Source: Rubrivivax gelatinosus (GTDB taxonomy: Bacteria; Pseudomonadota; Gammaproteobacteria; Burkholderiales; Burkholderiaceae_C). Taken from it: 47,788 nucleotides of DNA. Shown here piece after piece: positions 9,159 through 17,398 of this stretch; position 1 is the stretch's first letter; each line of letters starts with the position of its first letter. The stretch covers positions 1 through 47,788 of the forward strand of contig NZ_SLXD01000020.1 of assembly GCF_004340905.1 (NCBI RefSeq). The letters run 5' to 3'. Both the position numbers and the translations under genes were made by a program. Below the pieces are notes generated by a model, which was not told the origin of the DNA, did no database searches, and was given only the letters and a program-made list of their open reading frames with translations.

Positions 9159-10007
9159 ATGAGCCTGCCCCCCGCCGACTGGCCGCTGCGCGAGTTCAGC
9201 CGCTCGGTACGCACCGGCGAGGTCGACTGGCACGTGCAGGTCGCCGGCCGTGGCCCGGTGATCCTGCTGCTGCATGGATCGGGCGGCTCCTCGCATTCGT
9301 TCGCCGGCATGCTGCCGCGGCTGGCAGCGCACGGCACGGTCGTGGCGCCCGACCTGCCGGGCCACGGGTTCACGACCGGCGCACGTTTCGACGAGCTGAC
9401 CCTGCCGCGGCTGCGCGAGGCGCTGGCCTCGCTGCTGCTGACGCTGGAGCTGCCGCGCCCGGCGCTGGTGGCCGGACACTCGGCCGGCGCCGCGCTGGCG
9501 CTGCGCTGGGCGCTGGACGCGCCGCGCCCGCCCAAGGCGGTGCTCGGCTTCGCGCCGTCGCTGGTCGCCCCGCCGGCCTACTACATGCAGTGGATGGCGC
9601 CGCTGGTGCACCCCTTCGCCACCTCGGCGCCGGTGACCTCGATGCTGGCCTGGGCCGTCGGTCCGACCGGCATGCTCGACTGGCTGCTCGACTCCACCGG
9701 CAGCAAGCTGCCCGAGGCCGAGCGCCGCCTGTACCGCACGCTGTTCGCGCAGCCGACGCACGTGCGCGGCGCGATGAGCTTCATGGCCGCCGCCGACCTG
9801 CCGTCGCTGCTGCCGGGCTGCGCCGCGCTGCCCTGCCCGGCGGCCTTCGTGCTGGGCCGCGAGGACGGCTGGATCCGCGAGCGGCCGCTGCGCCGCGTGC
9901 TGCAGCGCCACCTGCCGCAGGCCGAGGTGCAGACCTGGCCCGGCGGCCACCTGCTGCACGAACAAAGCCCCGAACGCGCCGCAGAGCGCCTGATCGCGCT
10001 GCTTTGA
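9159..10007 (+). CDS. Alpha/beta-fold hydrolase, BchO-like
   Basis: Protein of 282 residues with alpha/beta-hydrolase features: oxyanion motif LLHGSGGSSHSF, nucleophile elbow A-G-H-S-A-G-A (Ser near residue 109) and a late G-G-H-L-L-H-E carrying the catalytic His. The opening, DWPLREFSRSVRTGEVDWHVQ, and V-A-P-D-L-P-G-H-G-F-T closely resemble BchO, the accessory protein placed with magnesium chelatase genes in bacteriochlorophyll clusters. No other pigment gene is in the window, so the role could be unrelated esterase chemistry. The ATG at 9159 is preferred over one at 9120, which overlaps a TATGCT box (9119-9124). It is followed 22 bases later by a phosphatase gene in the same direction. Confidence 0.85.
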   Translation: MSLPPADWPLREFSRSVRTGEVDWHVQVAGRGPVILLLHGSGGSSHSFAGMLPRLAAHGTVVAPDLPGHGFTTGARFDELTLPRLREALASLLLTLELPRPALVAGHSAGAALALRWALDAPRPPKAVLGFAPSLVAPPAYYMQWMAPLVHPFATSAPVTSMLAWAVGPTGMLDWLLDSTGSKLPEAERRLYRTLFAQPTHVRGAMSFMAAADLPSLLPGCAALPCPAAFVLGREDGWIRERPLRRVLQRHLPQAEVQTWPGGHLLHEQSPERAAERLIALL

Positions 10008-10029
10008 GCCGGCGGCATACTCGCCGCAG

Positions 10030-10674
10030 ATGACCGAATTCCTCTTCATCCGCCACGGCGAGACCGACTGGAACCGCCAGCAGCGTTTCCAGGGCCGCAT
10101 CGACGTGCCGCTGAACACCACCGGCCGCCTGCAGGCCGAACGCCTGGCCGCGCGGCTGGCGCCGGAGCCGGTGGCCGCGCTCTACGCCAGCGACCTGGTG
10201 CGTGCGCTGCAGACCGCCGAGCCGCTGGCGCGCACCTGGGCGCTGGCCACGCGCCCCGAGCCCGGGCTGCGCGAACAGGGCTTCGGCATCCTCGAAGGCC
10301 TGGACGTGCCGACGATCCGCGGGCAGCACCCGGAGCTCTGGGCACGCTGGATCGAGCGCCGCTCGGACTTCGTGCTGCCCGGCGGCGAGAGCGTGCGCGA
10401 CTTCAGCGCCCGCGTGCTCGATGCCGTCGCCCGCCTGGCGGCGCTGCACGCCGGTGAACGTGTGGCCGTGGTCACGCACGGCGGCGTGCTCGACATGCTG
10501 TGGCGCCACGCGCGCGCCGAGCCGCTGGACGGCGCGCGTGCCTGCCTGATCCCGAACACCGGCCTGAACCGCCTGCGCTGGCTCGACGGCCGGCTGCAGA
10601 TCGACGCCTGGGGCGACGACGCCCACCTCGCCGACCTGCCGGGCACGGCGCCGGTGACGCCGCTGGCGCGCTGA
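10030..10674 (+). CDS. Histidine phosphatase family protein (phosphoglycerate mutase-like)
   Basis: Protein of 214 residues. The catalytic R-H-G-E-T-D-W-N motif is at residues 8-15, YASDLVRALQTAEP follows at about 56, an acid-containing L-R-E-Q-G-F-G-I-L-E-G at about 81, and the second catalytic His in V-V-T-H-G-G-V-L-D at about 150. This is the cofactor-independent-of-metal histidine phosphatase superfamily, which includes GpmB/YtjC, CobC and general acid phosphatases. Length and motifs do not fix the substrate. It lies 22 bases after the BchO-like gene and may be cotranscribed. A CATACT hexamer 8 bases before the ATG could also give a nearly leaderless transcript of its own. Confidence 0.9.
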   Translation: MTEFLFIRHGETDWNRQQRFQGRIDVPLNTTGRLQAERLAARLAPEPVAALYASDLVRALQTAEPLARTWALATRPEPGLREQGFGILEGLDVPTIRGQHPELWARWIERRSDFVLPGGESVRDFSARVLDAVARLAALHAGERVAVVTHGGVLDMLWRHARAEPLDGARACLIPNTGLNRLRWLDGRLQIDAWGDDAHLADLPGTAPVTPLAR

Positions 10675-10861
10675 GTTCAGCGCCCGGGCGCGCGCGAATC
10701 GGGGGGAGTGGGGGTGTTCATGTCGGCCCGATGGCAATCGGGGAACCACGCCCCCCAACCCCCGCGAATGCGCGGCCCGCCGGGCGGGAAATGGCTCCTA
10801 GGATGGCTCGCGCCTTGCGTGGCGTGACGAAACACAACACCGATCCAGGAGCGAACTTCCC

Positions 10862-12439
10862 GTGACCCAGAACTCCGCACGACGCGTCCGCGTCACCCTC
10901 TCGACGATCGCGGCCGCCGCCGCCCTGCTGGCCGCCACCACCGCCGGCGCCGCCACCACCGCCCAGGCCGACGCCGCCGGCGCGCGTGCGCTGGCCCACG
11001 TGAAGGCCTTCGCCGGCCGCACGCTGCACGGTGCCGGCCAGACCTGGGCCGTGCGCAACATGGTCATCGACGCCGACGGCCGCGAACACGTGCGCCTGGA
11101 CCGCCGCTACCGCGGCCTGCGTGTCATCGGCGGCGACGTCGTCGTGCACGGCAGCCGCAGCGGCAGCTTCCTGGACGCCTCGCTGACGCTGCGCCGCGCC
11201 CTGAGCCTGGGCACCAAGCCCGGCCGCGGTGCCTCCGAGGCGCTGCGCGCGGCGCTGGCGACGCACAGCGGTGCACTGCGCCAGGCGCCCGAACTCGTCG
11301 TGCATGCCCGCGGCGACCGCCCGGTGCTCGCCTGGGACGTCACGCTCGACGGCGAGGACGAGGACGGCACGCCCAGCGAACTGCACGTCATCGTCGACGC
11401 CGCCAGCGCGCAGGTCATCGAGAGCTGGAACGACATCCAGACCGCGCCTGCGGCCGGCACCGGCCAGGCGCTGTTCCTCGGCGCCGTGCCGCTGACCACC
11501 GAGACCTCGGGCAGCGGCTACGTGCTCAAGGACACGACGCGCGGCGGCCAGAGCACGGTGGACATGAAGAACCGCGGTGTCGGCAAGGGCACCGCCTTCA
11601 ACGACGCCGACAACGTCTGGGGCAACGGCACGACCAGCGACCGCGCCACGGTGGCCGTCGACGCCCAGTACGGCATCGCGATGACCTGGGACTACTTCAA
11701 GAACGTGCACGGCCGCAACGGCATCGCCGACAACGGTGTCGGCGCGCAGAGCCGCGTGCACTACAAGCGCAACTACGCCAATGCGTTCTGGAGCGACAGC
11801 TGCTTCTGCATGACCTTCGGCGACGGCAACTCGAGCATCTACCCGCTCGTGTCGCTGGACGTCGCGGGCCACGAGATGACGCACGGCGTGACCTCGCGCA
11901 CCGCGGGCCTGGTGTACTCGGGCGAGTCCGGCGGCCTGAACGAGGCCACCAGCGACATCTTCGGCACGATGGTCGAGTTCTACGCCGCCAACACCCAGGA
12001 CACGCCGGACTACCTGGTCGGCGAGAAGCTGTTCAAGAACGGCACCGGCGTCATCCGCTCGATGATCCAGCCCAGCGTCGACGGCGCGTCGGCCGACTGC
12101 TGGTACTCGGGTCTCGCCAACCTGGACGTGCACTACAGCTCGGGCCCGGCCAACCACTTCTTCTTCCTGCTCGCCGAAGGCACGACCGCCGGCCAGCCCA
12201 GCCGCACCTGCACCGCGTCGAACACGCGCGTGGCCAACGGCACCGGCACGCTCGCGGGCATCGGCCACGGCAAGGCCGAGAAGATCTGGTACCGCGCGCT
12301 GACGGTCTACATGACCTCCAGCACCAACTACGCCGGCGCGCGCAGCGCCACGCTGTCGGCCGCCGCCGACCTCTACGGCGCCGGCTCGGCGGAAGTGAAC
12401 GCGGTCGCCACCGCCTGGAGCGCGGTGAACGTCAACTGA
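10862..12439 (+). CDS. Secreted M4-family (thermolysin-like) zinc metalloprotease
   Basis: Pre-pro-protease of 525 residues. A signal peptide (VTLSTIAAAAALLAATTAGA, about 11-30) is followed by an FTP/PepSY-type propeptide to about residue 195 and an M4 catalytic domain. Zinc ligands are H337 and H341 in HEMTH and E361 in GLNEATSD; E338 is the catalytic base, and VHYSSG-PANHFF supplies the transition-state His. The C-terminus is the alpha-helical M4_C domain; there is no PPC or extra adhesive domain. Start: GTG at 10862 with AGGAG 10 bases upstream. Expected to be exported by Sec, refolded in the periplasm and released by type II secretion, serving extracellular peptide scavenging. Two Cys (S-C-F-C) near 314-316 could pair. 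Confidence 0.95.
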   Translation: MTQNSARRVRVTLSTIAAAAALLAATTAGAATTAQADAAGARALAHVKAFAGRTLHGAGQTWAVRNMVIDADGREHVRLDRRYRGLRVIGGDVVVHGSRSGSFLDASLTLRRALSLGTKPGRGASEALRAALATHSGALRQAPELVVHARGDRPVLAWDVTLDGEDEDGTPSELHVIVDAASAQVIESWNDIQTAPAAGTGQALFLGAVPLTTETSGSGYVLKDTTRGGQSTVDMKNRGVGKGTAFNDADNVWGNGTTSDRATVAVDAQYGIAMTWDYFKNVHGRNGIADNGVGAQSRVHYKRNYANAFWSDSCFCMTFGDGNSSIYPLVSLDVAGHEMTHGVTSRTAGLVYSGESGGLNEATSDIFGTMVEFYAANTQDTPDYLVGEKLFKNGTGVIRSMIQPSVDGASADCWYSGLANLDVHYSSGPANHFFFLLAEGTTAGQPSRTCTASNTRVANGTGTLAGIGHGKAEKIWYRALTVYMTSSTNYAGARSATLSAAADLYGAGSAEVNAVATAWSAVNVN

Positions 12440-12460
12440 GGCCGACCGGCCGGCGGCGGT

Positions 12461-13456
12461 TCAGGCCGACGCCGGCTGGATCGTCGCCACCGGCTCGGGC
12501 GCCAGCAGCGAGCCGTCGCGCAGGCCGCGCAGCGTCGCCAGCGACAGCCAGGTGATGACCAGCGTGGCCAGCGCCAGCGCCACCGGCGCGAACGCGGCCA
12601 GCGTGCTGCCCGGCTCGGCCAGGCGCAGCGTCAGTGCCGCGAACGCCGCCAGCGGGAACGACAGCCCCCAGTGCGGCAGCGCGAACGGCAGCGCCGCGAT
12701 GCGCCGCGCCTGCGTGCCGGCCCAGACGACGGCAAACGCGGCCGCGCCCCAGCACATCCAGCCCAGCAGCGCCGAGGCGCCGAACTGCAGCGCCGACAGC
12801 CCCACCACCGCCGGCGGTGCCACGAGGATGAAGGCCGTCGGCCGCAGCCGCTCGGGCCAGGGCCCGCGCAGCGCCACGCGCGTGGCCAGCAGGCCGATGA
12901 CCACCGGCCAGAACACCAGGCCGACGCCGAACTGCGCCGCCGACCATTCGACCTGCCCCAGCGGCACGCCGGCCAGCGGCGCGAGCACGTTGCCGACCAC
13001 CGGGATCAGCATCGCCGGCGTGACGCCGGGCCATTGCAGACCGCCGGACTGCGCGTCGTGCCACCAGTGCTGCAGCACCCAGGCGGTGACGACGAGCTGC
13101 CCCACGCAGCCGGCCCACCAGACGGCGGCGATCCAGCGCGCCGGGCCGAGCAGCGCGGTGGCCACCGTCGCCAGCAGGATCACCGCCACCGGCATCGCGG
13201 CGACGAAGGGGTAACGCACCGGGTGGCGCCGGTCCTCGCGCCAGGCGTCCGGGTGGCGCGACAGGCGCAGCACGAAGGCCACGGCCAGCGCCAGGAAGAC
13301 GAGCCCGGCCAGCGCGCCGACGGCCAGCGCGATCGCGCCAGCCATCTCGCCCATCAGCGGCACCGCGCGGTACCAGGCGAGCGACAGGCCGCACAGGCCC
13401 ATCACGGTGGTGAACCAGCCGGGGTGGAGGAACTTCAGCGGGTCGGAACGAGACAT
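12461..13456 (-). CDS. TDT/SLAC1-family transporter (TehA-like)
   Basis: Membrane protein of 331 residues with about ten hydrophobic helices. The opening (LKFLHPGWFTTVMGLCGLSLAW), G-V-T-P-A-M-L-I-P-V-V-G-N, and G-L-V-F-W-P-V-V-I match the tellurite-resistance/dicarboxylate transporter family whose members include TehA, the anion channel SLAC1 and the sulfite exporter SSU1. Substrate is open: dicarboxylate, tellurite-related anion or sulfite. The ATG at 13456 is taken from the homology start. It is co-directional with, and 130 bases downstream of, the CsoR-family repressor, so it may be the last gene of the RND operon; sulfite or another anion export would fit that idea, but this is inference. 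Confidence 0.88.
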   Translation of the reverse strand: MSRSDPLKFLHPGWFTTVMGLCGLSLAWYRAVPLMGEMAGAIALAVGALAGLVFLALAVAFVLRLSRHPDAWREDRRHPVRYPFVAAMPVAVILLATVATALLGPARWIAAVWWAGCVGQLVVTAWVLQHWWHDAQSGGLQWPGVTPAMLIPVVGNVLAPLAGVPLGQVEWSAAQFGVGLVFWPVVIGLLATRVALRGPWPERLRPTAFILVAPPAVVGLSALQFGASALLGWMCWGAAAFAVVWAGTQARRIAALPFALPHWGLSFPLAAFAALTLRLAEPGSTLAAFAPVALALATLVITWLSLATLRGLRDGSLLAPEPVATIQPASA

Positions 13457-13586
13457 GGTGATGCCCGGTAGCGTGCCGACACGCGCAGCAGGGCGGCGCG
13501 ACGCCGGCCGGCCCTGCCGGAGCAGGGCGGTTGATCATCGATCCAGGCGCGCCGCCGGGCGCGCGCGTCGCCGGGCCCCGGAGGGC

Positions 13587-13877
13587 TCAGCGCACCTTGG
13601 ACAGCAGGTTCTGCACGTCGGCCAGCACCGCAGCGAGCTCGTCCTCGCGCGACTCGGCCAGCGACAGGCGCTGCTGGAGTTCCTGCTGCATGAAGCACAC
13701 CGTCATGCGCACGTAGGTGCTGTCCAGCGCCTTGCGCACGGCCGACATCTGGCCGGCGATCTCGAGGCAGGGTTCGCCTTCCTCGATCATGCGCTGGATG
13801 CCCCGCAACTGCCCCTCCGCCCGCTTCAGGCGGTTCAGGATGTCGGTGCGGCTGGTGGTGTCGACGAGCGAGCTCAT
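13587..13877 (-). CDS. CsoR/FrmR/RcnR-family (DUF156) transcriptional repressor
   Basis: All-helical protein of 96 residues. RTDILNRLKRAEGQLRGIQRMIEEG and C-L-E-I-A-G-Q-M-S-A-V-R-K-A-L-D are the DUF156 core that forms a tetrameric four-helix-bundle repressor of metal-, formaldehyde- or persulfide-responsive genes. Only the first family cysteine is in place (Cys37). The usual His 25 residues later is Phe62 and the Cys 29 residues later is Glu66; instead there is Cys61, 24 residues after Cys37. It therefore cannot bind Cu(I) like CsoR, and a thiol-based signal is plausible. The ATG at 13877 is chosen by homology. It lies 54 bases after the DUF2892 gene, in line with the RND operon it probably represses. 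Confidence 0.9.
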   Translation of the reverse strand: MSSLVDTTSRTDILNRLKRAEGQLRGIQRMIEEGEPCLEIAGQMSAVRKALDSTYVRMTVCFMQQELQQRLSLAESREDELAAVLADVQNLLSKVR

Positions 13878-13931
13878 GGGACAGGGCTCCGGGGACGGGG
13901 CGGATGGGTCTTGTGCCCCCATTGTCCTACC

Positions 13932-14147
13932 TCAAGCACCCTTGGTGACGGGGACGCCCAGCTTCTTCAGCACGATGCCCAGCGGGCAGACGTCAGTGAA
14001 GCCGAACTGGAACAGGTTCAGGCCGACGAAGGCGGTGAAGGCCAGCCACCACTCGCTGACGAACAGCGGGCTGGCCGGCGCGCCCAGCGCCAGCGAGATC
14101 AGGATGAAGCTGCCCGCGAAGACGCGGATCAGGCGGTCGACGGTCAT
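13932..14147 (-). CDS. DUF2892 small inner-membrane protein
   Basis: Protein of 71 residues with two hydrophobic segments (residues 9-24 and 34-50) and the family ending TDVCPLGIVLKKLGV, identical in layout to the YgaP-type membrane domain. DUF2892 proteins commonly accompany rhodaneses and sulfur or metal stress genes; the conserved Cys (C54) faces one side of the second helix. Its start ATG overlaps the stop of the RND pump by four bases (ATGA), with AAGGAG upstream, so the two are translationally coupled. Exact role unknown. Confidence 0.88.
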   Translation of the reverse strand: MTVDRLIRVFAGSFILISLALGAPASPLFVSEWWLAFTAFVGLNLFQFGFTDVCPLGIVLKKLGVPVTKGA

Positions 14148-17100
14148 CGTGTCGCTCCTTCGGTTGCGGTGGGACTCTCGTGGCGCCGGCGGAACAGCGC
14201 GTAGTACAGGACCGGGATCACGACCAGCGTCAGCAGCGTGGCCACGGCGATGCCGAACAGCAGCGAGATCGCGAGGCCGTTGAAGATCGGGTCGTCGAGG
14301 ATGAAGAGCGCGCCGGTCATCGCCGCCAGGCCGGTCAGCACGATCGGCTGGGCGCGCACCGCGGCGGCGTCGATGACCGCCTGCTTGAACGGCACGCCAC
14401 GTGCGGCCTGCAGCTCGATGAAGTCGACGAGCAGGATCGAGTTGCGCACGATGATCCCGGCCAGCGCGATCATCCCGATCATCGAGGTGGCGGTGTACTG
14501 CATGCCCAGCAGCGCGTGGCCGGGCATCACGCCGATGATGGTCAGCGGGATCGGCGCCATGATGACCAGCGGCGCGAGGTAGCTGCGGAACTGGGCGACG
14601 ACCAGCAGGTAGATCAGGATCAGCCCGACGCCGTAGGCCGCGCCCATGTCGCGGAAGGTCTCGTAGGTGATCTGCCACTCGCCGTCCCACTTCAGCGCGT
14701 ACTCGGCGTAGGGGTTGGCCGGCTGGCGGATCCAGTACTCGCCCAGCGCGCCGGCGTTCGGCAGCGCGGCCTCGGCCAGGCGCGAGCGGATGCCGAACAG
14801 GCCGTACAGCGGCGAGTCGGGCGTCGTGCCGCCGGCGCCGACGTCGCCGTAGACGTAGCTCACGCCCTGCAGGTCCTTGGTGTAGAGCGGCTTGTCGACG
14901 ACGCCGCGTTCGATGCGCACCAGCTCCGACAGCGGCACCAGCGCGCCCGAGGCGCTGCGCAGCGGCAGCGCCAGCAGCGCCTCCAGCCCGACCTGGGCCT
15001 CGCGCGGCAGTTGCAGCCGCACCGGCACCGGGTACTTGGACTGGCCGTCGTGCAACCAGGCGGCGTCGGCGCCCGACAGCGCACCCTGCACCGTGGCCGC
15101 GATGTCGTCCGCGGCGATGCCCAGCGTGTCGGCACGCTGGCGGTTCACGCGCAGGAAGGCACGCGGCGCGTCGGCGTGCAGCGAACTGTCGACCGAAGTC
15201 ACATCGGGCGTCGCGTGGAAAGCCTGCTCCAGCCGCGCGGCGAGCTGCTGGCGGCCGGTTTCGTCGGGGCCGTAGACCTCGGCGACGATCGGGCTCATCA
15301 CCGGCGGGCCGGGCGGCACCTCGACGAGCTTCAGCTTGGCCCCGCGGCGCGCGGCGATCTTCTGCAGCTCCGGGCGCAGGCGCTGCGCGATCGCGTGGCT
15401 CTGCTCGTGGCGCTCGGACTTGTCGACCAGGTTGACCTGCAGCTCGCCCTGCTCGGCGTCGGCGCGCAGGTAGTACTGGCGCACCAGGCCGTTGAAGGTG
15501 ATCGGGCTGGCGGTGCCGGCGTAACCCTGCAGGTCACGCACCTCGGGCTGGGCGGCAAGGTAGGCGCCGAGCTCGTGCAGCGTCGCCGCGGTGTCTTCCA
15601 ACGGCGTGCCGGCCGGCATGTCGACGACGAGCGCGAACTCGCTCTTGTTGTCGAAGGGCAGCATCTTCAGCACCACCCACTGCACCGCGGCCAGGCCGAC
15701 CGACAGCACGAGCGCCGCGACGATGCCCGCCAGCAGCAGCCAGCGCTTGCGCGCGCTGTCCAGCAGCGGCTGCAGCAGCCGCGCGAAGAAGCCCTGCAGC
15801 CGCCCGGCCAGCGCCTCGGCGCGGCCGCCGTGCGCCGCCGCGCCGTGCGGCTTCATCAGCTTGAGCGCCAGCCAGGGCGTCACCGTGAAGGCGATCGCCA
15901 GCGAGATCGCCATGCCCAGGCTGGAGTTGATCGGGATCGGGCTCATGTACGGGCCCATCAGCCCGCTGACGAAAGCCATCGGCAGCAGCGCCGCGATGAC
16001 GGTCATCGTCGCCAGGATCGTCGGCCCGCCGACCTCGTCGACCGCGGCGGGGATGATGTCGCGCAGCGGCCGGCCGGGCTCCAGGCGCTGGTGGCGGTGG
16101 ATGTTCTCGACCACCACGATGGCGTCGTCGACGAGGATGCCGATCGAGAAGATCAGCGCGAACAGCGACACGCGGTTCAGCGTGAAGCCCCAGGCCCAGC
16201 TGGCGAACAGCGTCGCCGCCAGCGTCAGCACGACGGCGGCGCCGACGATCACCGCCTCGCGCCGGCCCAGCGCCAGGCCGACGAGCAGGATCACCGAGCC
16301 GGTGGCGAAGACGAGCTTGCTGATCAGCTTGTTCGCCTTCTCGGCGGCGGTGGCGCCGTAGTCGCGCGTCACCGTGGCCTCGACGCCCTCGGGCAGCAGG
16401 CCGTTGCGCAAGGCGTCGACGCGTTCGCGCGCGGCGCGCGCGACGTCGACGGCGTTGGTGCCGGGTTTCTTGGTCAGCGTCAGCGTCACCGCCGGGTGGC
16501 CGCCGGCGGAACCGGTGCCGCCGGGCGTGAACCAGACGTAGCGCGAGGGCTGGGCCGCGCCGTCCACGACCTCGGCCACCTCGCGCAGATAGACCGGGCG
16601 CCCGCCGTTCGTGCCGACGACGAGTTCGCCGACCTCGGCCGCCGAACGCAGGAACTCGCCGGTCTCGACCGTCAGCGCGCCGCCGCGTTCGTCGATCACG
16701 CTGCCGGCCGGCATGCCCTGGTTGGCCGCGGCCAGCGTCTGCTTCAGGCGCAGGATGTCGACGCCGCGTTCGCGCAGCCGCGCCGGCTGCAGCGTCACCT
16801 GGACCACGCGGCCGGGGCCGCCGATCGTCTGCACCTCGCGCGCACCGGGCACACGCTTCAACTCGGCTTCGAGCGCGTGCGCGACACGCTCCAGGTCGGC
16901 GGCGGCGCGGTCGTCGCGGCTCCACAGCGTCAGCGCCAGCACCGGCACGTCGTCGATGCCCTTGGGCTTGACGATGGGCGTGAGCGTGCCCAGGCCCGAG
17001 GGCAGCCAGTCCTGGTTGGCGTCGAGCACGTCGTACAGGCGCACCAGGGCCTCGGTGCGGGGCACGCCGACCTCGAACTGCACCGTCAGCACCGCCAGGC

Positions 17101-17398
17101 CCGGGCGAGAGACCGAGAACGTGTGCTCGATGCCGGCGATCTGGCCCAGCACCTGCTCGGCCGGGCGCGCGACCATGTTCTGCACGTCGGCCGACGAGGC
17201 GCCCGGGAACGGGATCAGCACGTTGGCCATCGTGACGTTGATCTGCGGCTCCTCCTCGCGCGGCGTGACGAGCACCGCGAACAGGCCCAGCAGCAGCGCC
17301 ACCAGCGCCAGCAGCGGCGTGAGCGCGTTGGCCTGGAAGGCGCGCGCCAGACGGCCGGCGATGCCCAGCGGCGTGTCGCTCACGTCGCGATCCGTCAC
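14144..17398 (-). CDS. RND-family efflux pump, inner-membrane permease
   Basis: Protein of 1084 residues, normal for the HAE/AcrB-type RND superfamily. TM1 (ALTPLLALVALLLGLFAVLV) is followed by EEEPQINVTMANVLIPFPGAS, which resembles the metal/multidrug RND pore-domain opening. The membrane core carries GILVDDAIVVVENIHRH with the proton-relay Asp pair, and a second set of six helices ends near residue 1070. It exports substrate from periplasm or membrane to an outer-membrane channel using the proton gradient. No TolC-type factor is encoded here. It starts with GTG at 17398, overlapping the adaptor stop by four bases. Substrate is not evident: the D-D pair looks more like drug than heavy-metal pumps, while the DUF156 control suggests a metal or thiol stress. 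Confidence 0.95.
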   Translation of the reverse strand: MTDRDVSDTPLGIAGRLARAFQANALTPLLALVALLLGLFAVLVTPREEEPQINVTMANVLIPFPGASSADVQNMVARPAEQVLGQIAGIEHTFSVSRPGLAVLTVQFEVGVPRTEALVRLYDVLDANQDWLPSGLGTLTPIVKPKGIDDVPVLALTLWSRDDRAAADLERVAHALEAELKRVPGAREVQTIGGPGRVVQVTLQPARLRERGVDILRLKQTLAAANQGMPAGSVIDERGGALTVETGEFLRSAAEVGELVVGTNGGRPVYLREVAEVVDGAAQPSRYVWFTPGGTGSAGGHPAVTLTLTKKPGTNAVDVARAARERVDALRNGLLPEGVEATVTRDYGATAAEKANKLISKLVFATGSVILLVGLALGRREAVIVGAAVVLTLAATLFASWAWGFTLNRVSLFALIFSIGILVDDAIVVVENIHRHQRLEPGRPLRDIIPAAVDEVGGPTILATMTVIAALLPMAFVSGLMGPYMSPIPINSSLGMAISLAIAFTVTPWLALKLMKPHGAAAHGGRAEALAGRLQGFFARLLQPLLDSARKRWLLLAGIVAALVLSVGLAAVQWVVLKMLPFDNKSEFALVVDMPAGTPLEDTAATLHELGAYLAAQPEVRDLQGYAGTASPITFNGLVRQYYLRADAEQGELQVNLVDKSERHEQSHAIAQRLRPELQKIAARRGAKLKLVEVPPGPPVMSPIVAEVYGPDETGRQQLAARLEQAFHATPDVTSVDSSLHADAPRAFLRVNRQRADTLGIAADDIAATVQGALSGADAAWLHDGQSKYPVPVRLQLPREAQVGLEALLALPLRSASGALVPLSELVRIERGVVDKPLYTKDLQGVSYVYGDVGAGGTTPDSPLYGLFGIRSRLAEAALPNAGALGEYWIRQPANPYAEYALKWDGEWQITYETFRDMGAAYGVGLILIYLLVVAQFRSYLAPLVIMAPIPLTIIGVMPGHALLGMQYTATSMIGMIALAGIIVRNSILLVDFIELQAARGVPFKQAVIDAAAVRAQPIVLTGLAAMTGALFILDDPIFNGLAISLLFGIAVATLLTLVVIPVLYYALFRRRHESPTATEGATR

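Noticed and set aside
10675..10861. Possible small gene between the phosphatase and the M4 protease
   Set aside because: No start with ribosome site and no coding-like composition; likely leader and promoter of the protease.
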